Assembly: GCF_042492175.1 (NCBI RefSeq)
Contig: NZ_CP170453.1
Coordinates: forward strand, 806,001-870,000
Origin: CAJXSN01 sp947492235
GTDB lineage: Bacteria > Pseudomonadota > Alphaproteobacteria > Sphingomonadales > Sphingomonadaceae
Direction: 5' to 3'
DNA length: 64,000 nucleotides
This document shows, piece by piece, positions 59,051 to 64,000 of the stretch; the stretch's first letter is position 1, and the number at the start of each line of letters is the position of its first letter. A program made the position numbers and the translations under genes. Under the pieces are notes generated by a model, which did not search any database, was not told the origin of the DNA, and saw only the letters and a program-made list of their open reading frames with translations.

Positions 59051-59683
59051 TCAGTCGGCGCCGCCAATCGCTTCGCGTTGCAGCCGCTCGGCCTGCGCCT
59101 CCAGCACTTTGTAGCGCTCGTAATCGGGGCGTTTGGACCGCAGGAAGGCGGCAATCTTTGCCAGATCGGCAGGGTAATCGCCGGTCGGGTAGAGCGGATC
59201 GCTGAAGCCCAGAACCCGCTTTTCCCATGATACCCACGCGACCACCACCGGCACACCCGCCGCTTGCGCGATATGATAAAACCCCGATTTCCACTCGCCG
59301 TTGGAGGAGCGCGTGCCCTCTGCCGCAATCACCAGTGCGAGCTTGTCTGCCGCAGCAAAGGCATCGGCTACCTGATCGACGACCTTGGTCCGCTTTGTCC
59401 GATCGACCGAGACTCCGCCCATATCGAGCATGAAATTGCGCATGATGCCCTTGAACAGCGTATGCTTGCCCATGAAGCTGGGGGCCACGCCTTCTTCGGC
59501 GGTGGCACCGGTGAAGAACACGAAATCCCAATTCGACGAATGCGGCGCACCCGCAATGACGAATTTGGGAATGTCGGGCAGCCCGGTATCGATCTTCCAG
59601 CCCTGAAAGCGATAGATCCACCAAATAATCCGGCGCACGATGCGCGACAGCAGCGATGGCTTTCTGGTGACATGATGCGACAT
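59051..59683 (-). CDS. 1-acyl-sn-glycerol-3-phosphate acyltransferase-like protein
   Basis: A 210-residue membrane-associated acyltransferase from ATG 59683 (GGGGAGAG upstream). The PlsC motifs are GAPHSSNWDF (H-x4-D), MGKHTLFKG, VSVDRTKRTK and AAEGTRSSNGEWKSGFYHIAQAAGVPVV (EGTR). An N-terminal amphipathic/hydrophobic stretch (IVRRIIWWIYRFQGW) probably binds the membrane. The short form resembles the family acting on lyso-ornithine or lysophospholipids; the exact acceptor is uncertain. Confidence 0.88.
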   Translation of the reverse strand: MSHHVTRKPSLLSRIVRRIIWWIYRFQGWKIDTGLPDIPKFVIAGAPHSSNWDFVFFTGATAEEGVAPSFMGKHTLFKGIMRNFMLDMGGVSVDRTKRTKVVDQVADAFAAADKLALVIAAEGTRSSNGEWKSGFYHIAQAAGVPVVVAWVSWEKRVLGFSDPLYPTGDYPADLAKIAAFLRSKRPDYERYKVLEAQAERLQREAIGGAD

Positions 59684-59784
59684 GTTCTCTCCCCGTGCCT
59701 CCCTACCAAAGCTTACGCAAATGGCGACCATGCCCTAAGGTCTACATCCTGAAAACACCAAAGCTGGGCAGTGTGGGTTTCAGG

Positions 59785-60144
59785 CTAGTCAGCTGCGCCT
59801 TCGATCGGCTGGCTAAGGTTCTTCCCTTCAAAAAACTCGAGGAATACCTTTTGAACCTTCGCGTCGCTCAGTGTTCCCCGGTAAACCCAGAACGGTTTCC
59901 GCTTACGCTTTGAAGGGTCGATCCAGTCGCCAGTCGTTAGCGTTTGACGGAACCACCAACCCCGCGGCTTAGCGGTGACGATCCAGTAATTTTCATCACG
60001 CTCGGCCCGGATAGTATGCTTCTCGGTTTGCTTGAGTTCAATGACTTGGCCGTCAGGTATCCGGTCGATAAAGGCCAAAGCTGACTTAAGCCCCACGACG
60101 CTCTCAATTTCGACTACCCGCTCATCAGGGAAATATAGTTTCAC
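59785..60144 (-). CDS. Hypothetical protein, 119 residues, last gene of the leucine-catabolism run
   Basis: MKLYFPDERVVEIESVVGLKSALAFIDRIPDGQVIELKQTEKHTIRAERDENYWIVTAKPRGWWFRQTLTTGDWIDPSKRKRKPFWVYRGTLSDAKVQKVFLEFFEGKN is a soluble alpha/beta protein rich in Trp and Lys with visibly lower GC than mccB. It starts four bases after the mccB stop. The look is that of small immunity-like (Imm) proteins, but I cannot confirm it. It occupies the place where mccA or a hydratase gene is often found. Confidence 0.62.
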   Translation of the reverse strand: MKLYFPDERVVEIESVVGLKSALAFIDRIPDGQVIELKQTEKHTIRAERDENYWIVTAKPRGWWFRQTLTTGDWIDPSKRKRKPFWVYRGTLSDAKVQKVFLEFFEGKNLSQPIEGAAD

Positions 60145-60148
60145 AGCC

Positions 60149-61759
60149 TCACATCCGGAAAACGCCGAAGCTGGGCCGCTCCGGTATCGGAGCCTCCAGC
60201 GTCGCGGCGAAGGCGAGGCCGAGGACGTCGCGGGTTTGGGCTGGGTCGATCACGCCGTCATCCCACAGGCGGGCAGTGGCGTAGTAGGGGTTGCCCTCGT
60301 CTTCGTACTTCTGGCGGATTGGAGCTTTGAACTCTTCCGCCTGTTCCTCGGTCCAGTTGTCCGCGTCGCGGTGGACTGTGGCGAGAACGCTGGCCGCCTG
60401 TTCGCCGCCCATCACGCTGATCCGCGCATTGGGCCAGGTGAACAGGAAGCGCGGGGAATAAGCCCGCCCGCACATGCCGTAATTGCCTGCACCGAAGCTA
60501 CCGCCGATGACCACGGTGATTTTCGGCACGGTGGCGGTGGCGACGGCGGTGACCAATTTCGCGCCGTGCTTGGCGATGCCTTCCGCCTCGTATTTCCCGC
60601 CGACCATAAAGCCGGAGATGTTCTGCAGGAACAGCAGCGGTATGCGGCGTTGCTGCGCCAGCTCGATGAAATGCGCGCCCTTCTGCGCGCTCTCGCTAAA
60701 AAGGACCCCCGCGTTGGCGAGGATTGCGACCGGCATGCCCCAGACATGCGCAAAACCGCAGACCAACGTGGAGCCGTATTGCGCCTTGAATTCGTGGAAC
60801 TCGCTGCCGTCGACCAGCCGTGCAATCACCTCGTGCACATCATAGGGCGCGCGGACATCGTCGGGGATGATGGAATAAAGCTCGTCTGCGTCGAACTTCG
60901 GCGGGCGCGGGTCTTTCACCGTCACGTCAGCCGCTGCGCCGGTGTTTGCGCCCAGATGGCTGACGATATCGCGCACAATGGTCAGCGCGTGCTCGTCATT
61001 CTCCGCCAGATGATCGACCACGCCCGATTTCCTGGCATGCAGATCGCCGCCGCCCAGATCCTCGGCAGTGATTTCCTCGCCCGTCGCGGCCTTCACCAGC
61101 GGCGGTCCGGCGAGGAAGATGGTGCCCTGCTCGCGCACAATCACCGTCTCGTCGGACATGGCAGGGACATAGGCGCCGCCCGCCGTGCAGCTGCCCATCA
61201 CGCAGGCGATTTGCGGAATGCCCAGCGCGGACATGTTCGCCTGATTGAAGAAGATACGCCCGAAATGCTCGCGGTCAGGGAAGACCTCCGCCTGATGCGG
61301 CAGGTTCGCTCCGCCGCTATCGACCAGATAAATGCACGGCAGCCGGTTCTCCTGCGCGATTTCCTGAGCGCGCAGATGCTTCTTCACCGTCATCGGGTAA
61401 TAGGTGCCGCCCTTCACGGTGGCATCGTTGCACACGATCATCACCTGACGACCCGAGACGCGTCCGATCCCGGCGATCAGGCCAGCACCGTTGATCGCGT
61501 CCTTGCCATACATACCGTTTGCGGCGAGCTGGCCTATTTCGAGAAACGGCGAACCTGGATCGAGCAGCCGCTCCACCCGCTCGCGAGGGAGGAGTTTGCC
61601 CCGCCCGACATGACGCTCGCGAGAGCCTTCGGAACCGCCGAGTGCAGCCTCGGCAACGTGGGTGCGCAGGTCGGTGGCCAGCGCCTTGTTGTGCGCGAAC
61701 CGCGCCTTGGCATCCGGTGACTCGCAGTCGAGGGTTGATTTGAGAACGGGTGCGGTCAT
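60149..61759 (-). CDS. mccB: Methylcrotonyl-CoA carboxylase, carboxyltransferase (beta) subunit
   Basis: A 536-residue biotin-dependent carboxyltransferase in leucine catabolism (3-methylcrotonyl-CoA to 3-methylglutaconyl-CoA). From ATG 61759; RGKLLPRERVERLLDPGSPFLEIGQLAANGMY, YPMTVKKHLRAQEIAQENRLPCIYLVDSGGANLPHQAEVFPDREHFGRIFFNQANMSALGIPQIACVMGSCTAGGAYVPAMSDE and LLFLQNISGFMVGGKYEAEGIAKHGAKLV are those of MccB/LiuB. The biotin carboxylase partner MccA is not encoded in the window. Its ATG overlaps the stop of a small membrane gene (ATGA). Confidence 0.95.
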   Translation of the reverse strand: MTAPVLKSTLDCESPDAKARFAHNKALATDLRTHVAEAALGGSEGSRERHVGRGKLLPRERVERLLDPGSPFLEIGQLAANGMYGKDAINGAGLIAGIGRVSGRQVMIVCNDATVKGGTYYPMTVKKHLRAQEIAQENRLPCIYLVDSGGANLPHQAEVFPDREHFGRIFFNQANMSALGIPQIACVMGSCTAGGAYVPAMSDETVIVREQGTIFLAGPPLVKAATGEEITAEDLGGGDLHARKSGVVDHLAENDEHALTIVRDIVSHLGANTGAAADVTVKDPRPPKFDADELYSIIPDDVRAPYDVHEVIARLVDGSEFHEFKAQYGSTLVCGFAHVWGMPVAILANAGVLFSESAQKGAHFIELAQQRRIPLLFLQNISGFMVGGKYEAEGIAKHGAKLVTAVATATVPKITVVIGGSFGAGNYGMCGRAYSPRFLFTWPNARISVMGGEQAASVLATVHRDADNWTEEQAEEFKAPIRQKYEDEGNPYYATARLWDDGVIDPAQTRDVLGLAFAATLEAPIPERPSFGVFRM

Positions 61760-62106
61760 ATCAGATTTCCAGCAAGAATCAGGGCTCCGCTCAAGAGCAA
61801 AAGATAAGGTCTCATTGTCGGAGCCCCCCTCTTGATCGTCGCTGCCAAGGTGGCGCAAATGATCAGTATTCCGAGCCCGACTTCGATCACCGCAGGAATG
61901 CCAGGCACGATTAACAAAGCCACCATTCCGGCCCACAGACCAACGACAATCGAGATAGCTAAAACGGCGCTAGGATCCTGCGCTTCAATCTTTCCTGCGT
62001 GATCAATTTGAGAATGCCTTCGAAGGAAGCGCGCAAAATAGCCTAATGCTGCATGTTGGACGATGGCAAAAATAAGCAGTGCGGCAGCGAGGTAATGGAA
62101 AATCAC
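61756..62106 (-). CDS. Small hypothetical membrane protein between ivd and mccB
   Basis: A 116-residue protein with four hydrophobic segments (FHYLAAALLIFAIVQHAALGYF, AVLAISIVVGLWAGMVALLIV, VIEVGLGILIICATLAATI, RPYLLLLSGALILAGNLI). Both ends overlap neighbouring genes by ATGA, so it is translationally coupled to ivd and mccB. No family recognised. Its GC content appears lower than that of ivd and mccB, so it may be a late insertion into the operon. Confidence 0.65.
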   Translation of the reverse strand: MIFHYLAAALLIFAIVQHAALGYFARFLRRHSQIDHAGKIEAQDPSAVLAISIVVGLWAGMVALLIVPGIPAVIEVGLGILIICATLAATIKRGAPTMRPYLLLLSGALILAGNLI

Positions 62107-63269
62107 CCCGCCGCCCCGATCAATTCGCGCCCGATCAGCATGCGGCGGATCTCGTTAGTGCCTGCGCCAATATCGAGCAGCTTGGCATCGCGCATGTAGC
62201 GCTCCACCGGCCAGTCGAGCGTGTAGCCTGCGCCGCCCAATGCCTGCACCGACTCGGCAGCAACACGGAAAGCATTCTCGCTCGACAGCAGGATCACGCC
62301 TGCCGCGTCGAACCGCGTCGTCTGCCCGGCATCGCAGGCCTTCGCCACAGCATAAACATACGCCCGCGCCGATTGCAGCGCGACATACATGTCCGCCACC
62401 TTCGCCTGCATCAGCTGGAAGCTGCCGATGGGTTTGCCGAACTGCTTGCGCTCGCGCAGATAGGGGATGACCGTGTCGAGGCACGCCTGCATCACGCCCA
62501 GCTGGATGCCGCTCAGCACCACGCGCTCGTAATCCAGCCCGCTCATCAACACACCCACGCCGCCGCCAACGGCGCCCATCACGTTTTCTTCGGGCACTTC
62601 GCAATCGTCGAACACCAGCTCTGCGGTGGGCGAGCCCTTCATGCCGACTTTCTCGATCTTCTGGCCGATAGAGAAGCCGGGCATATCCTTTTCGATCAGG
62701 AAGGTTGTGATGCCGCCGCTGCCGCCGTTCGGGTCGGTGCGGGCATAGACCACCAGCGTGTCGGCCTCAGGCGCATTCGTGATCCAGAACTTCGTGCCGT
62801 TGAGGATATAGCCGCCCTGCACGGCCTCGGCCTTCAGCTTCATCGAGACGACATCGGATCCTGCGCCCGCCTCGCTCATGGCCAGCGACCCGACATGCTC
62901 GCCGCTGATCAGCTTGGGCAGGTATTTCGCCTTCTGCTCGTCATTGGCCCAGCGGGCGATCTGGTTGATGCACAGGTTGGAATGCGCGCCGTAGCTCAGG
63001 CCCACGCTGGCGCTCGCCCGGCTGATTTCCTCGCACGCAATCACATGCTCCAGATAGCCAAGCCCCAGCCCACCATCCGCTTCCGGCACCGTGATCCCGT
63101 GCAGGCCCAGCTCACCCATTTGCGACCACAGTTCGCGCGGGAACCAGTCCTCGCGGTCGACCTTCTCTGCCAGCGGGGCGATCTGCTCGTCGGAGAACCG
63201 CCCCGTGGTCTCGCGGATCATTTCCGCTGTCTCGCCAAGCTGAAAATCGAAATCGGGGGTCGCGCGCAT
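62103..63269 (-). CDS. ivd: Isovaleryl-CoA dehydrogenase
   Basis: A 388-residue acyl-CoA dehydrogenase from ATG 63269 (CAGGAGAG upstream). IACEEISRASASVGLSYGAHSNLCINQIARWANDEQKAKYLPKLISGEHVGSLAMSEAGAGSDVVSMKL and GVGVLMSGLDYERVVLSGIQLGVMQACLDTVIPYLRERKQFGKPIGSFQLMQAKVADM match IVD; the Glu in SGLDYER is the position of the IVD-type catalytic base, which is shifted compared with other family members. It ends KLLDIGAGTNEIRRMLIGREL. It forms the head of a leucine-degradation operon with mccB. Confidence 0.94.
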   Translation of the reverse strand: MRATPDFDFQLGETAEMIRETTGRFSDEQIAPLAEKVDREDWFPRELWSQMGELGLHGITVPEADGGLGLGYLEHVIACEEISRASASVGLSYGAHSNLCINQIARWANDEQKAKYLPKLISGEHVGSLAMSEAGAGSDVVSMKLKAEAVQGGYILNGTKFWITNAPEADTLVVYARTDPNGGSGGITTFLIEKDMPGFSIGQKIEKVGMKGSPTAELVFDDCEVPEENVMGAVGGGVGVLMSGLDYERVVLSGIQLGVMQACLDTVIPYLRERKQFGKPIGSFQLMQAKVADMYVALQSARAYVYAVAKACDAGQTTRFDAAGVILLSSENAFRVAAESVQALGGAGYTLDWPVERYMRDAKLLDIGAGTNEIRRMLIGRELIGAAG

Positions 63270-63440
63270 GGTCTCTCCTGCGCCCGCTGAAATGTGCGGG
63301 CTTTCTGGCGAAGCCGCATAGCAAGGTGGCCCCTTTCCGCAAAGCAGAGCCTGCACCTGAAAAATAAGAATCGAGTAAAAACAATGGAGGTTCATTGGGT
63401 TACTTGCGACGCGCGATCATTTCTGTATGCGATTTTCCGA

Positions 63441-64000
63441 ATGAAGGAATCGATGCGCGTGCAAGCAGTACCCACCGCCCCATGGCCCGAAGGCAAGGCC
63501 CCCGATCCTGCCAGAATGGAAGACGCCGTCCGCTTGCCGGTGCTCGCAGGCTTTGGCGTCGATGCGCTGGAGGACGATGCCGAGCTGGAGCGGATCACGC
63601 AGTTTGCCGCGCGCCTGTGCGATACGTCCAGCGCGATGGTCTCTATCGTCGAAGAAGACCGGCAACGGTTTCTCGCTCGCGAGGGGATGGAAGCAAGGGA
63701 AACGCCCCGTCCCGTGAGCTTTTGTGGGCATGCCATGTTGGGCAATGATGTGATGGTGGTGCCCGACGCGCTCGAGGATCCCCGCTTTGCCGACAATCCG
63801 CTGGTTACCGGTGAACCGAATATCCGTTTCTATGCCGGGGCACCGCTGATCAGCAGCGAGGGGGCGCCCATCGGGGCCCTGTGCATCAACGATACTCTGC
63901 CCCGGCCCGATGGTTTGACCGCGCTGCAGGAGGAGGGGCTCAAGGTCCTGCGCGATGCCGTAATGCGCCGCCTCCATGCCCGTCGCCGCGATCTGGTCGC
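63441..64000 (+). CDS. GAF domain protein, 3' end outside the window
   Basis: Open to the right edge, so 186 codons are visible. From ATG 63441 (or ATG 63453, which has AAGGA just before it): RLPVLAGFGVDALEDDAELERITQFAARLCDTSSAMVSIVEEDRQRFLAREGMEARETPRPVSFCGHAMLGNDVMVVPDALEDPRFADNPLVTGEPNIRFYAGAPLISSEGAPIGALCINDTLPRP is a typical bacterial GAF domain with the FCGHA motif. In related organisms it is followed by a histidine kinase (often HWE type) or GGDEF domain. Function of the output part cannot be seen. It is divergent from ivd. Confidence 0.8.
   Translation, partial: MKESMRVQAVPTAPWPEGKAPDPARMEDAVRLPVLAGFGVDALEDDAELERITQFAARLCDTSSAMVSIVEEDRQRFLAREGMEARETPRPVSFCGHAMLGNDVMVVPDALEDPRFADNPLVTGEPNIRFYAGAPLISSEGAPIGALCINDTLPRPDGLTALQEEGLKVLRDAVMRRLHARRRDLV

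Overview
The window looks like a chromosomal segment of an alphaproteobacterium of the order Sphingomonadales, most likely an Erythrobacteraceae-type marine or freshwater heterotroph. This is an inference from the high-GC coding style, a PutA without a DNA-binding domain, a TonB-dependent receptor, DUF4402, DUF2171 and DUF924 proteins, split nrdA/nrdB genes with GANTC-rich upstream DNA, and acyl-CoA/leucine catabolism genes. No 16S gene is present, so the genus is not proven. Almost all of it is core chromosome: there is no prophage, IS element or CRISPR array.

Layout. 1-5.6 kb: 5-oxoproline use (DUF969 permease part plus 5-oxoprolinase), a muramidase and a DECR-like reductase. 5.7-12.5 kb: putA, dcd, a thioesterase and small enzymes. 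12.5-16.4 kb: a TonB-dependent receptor with acidic/His-rich segments and a Zur-like operator, an acyl-CoA dehydrogenase and tRNA-Gly(GCC). 16.7-24 kb: YbbN, a LON-domain protein, a self-regulated TetR/MAPEG pair, then a long leftward run (Cys-rich lipoprotein, unknown, argB, yggT, folD, lipoprotein, marC). 24.2-29 kb: accessory patch with two membrane-anchored SNase-like proteins, a frameshifted SEC-C gene, intergenic palindromes and an AT-rich lone ATPase. 29-40 kb: nrdB, small conserved genes, GntP-type permease, nrdA, nadB, plus two tiny nuclease genes (DUF559 and GIY-YIG), each enclosed by inverted palindromic repeats. 40-51 kb: ABC ATPase, DUF4402, two endonuclease III-type enzymes around glyoxalase I, a ParD-like/zeta toxin-antitoxin pair, guaA, a gene-free region of C-rich hairpins, and an acyl-CoA ligase. 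51-64 kb: gyrB, an M50-like peptidase/AI-2E permease/YhiN run, TetR, lipid acyltransferase, a leucine-catabolism operon (mccB, ivd) holding two unknown genes, and a truncated GAF-domain gene.

Most noteworthy: (1) the DUF559 and GIY-YIG genes are built alike, start and stop codons lying within a few bases of inverted copies of a palindromic repeat, as in a REP/RAYT-like nuclease cassette; (2) a 740-bp gene-free stretch (48859-49600) folds into successive hairpins with polypyrimidine loops, the last followed by a T tract, suggesting one or more anti-Shine-Dalgarno-type small RNAs; (3) ten GANTC (CcrM) sites lie in about 500 bp upstream of nrdA, and a GANTC palindrome precedes nrdB; (4) a 12-Cys mini-lipoprotein is coupled to a His-rich unknown protein. 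All functions are inferred by reading the sequence; no searches were run.
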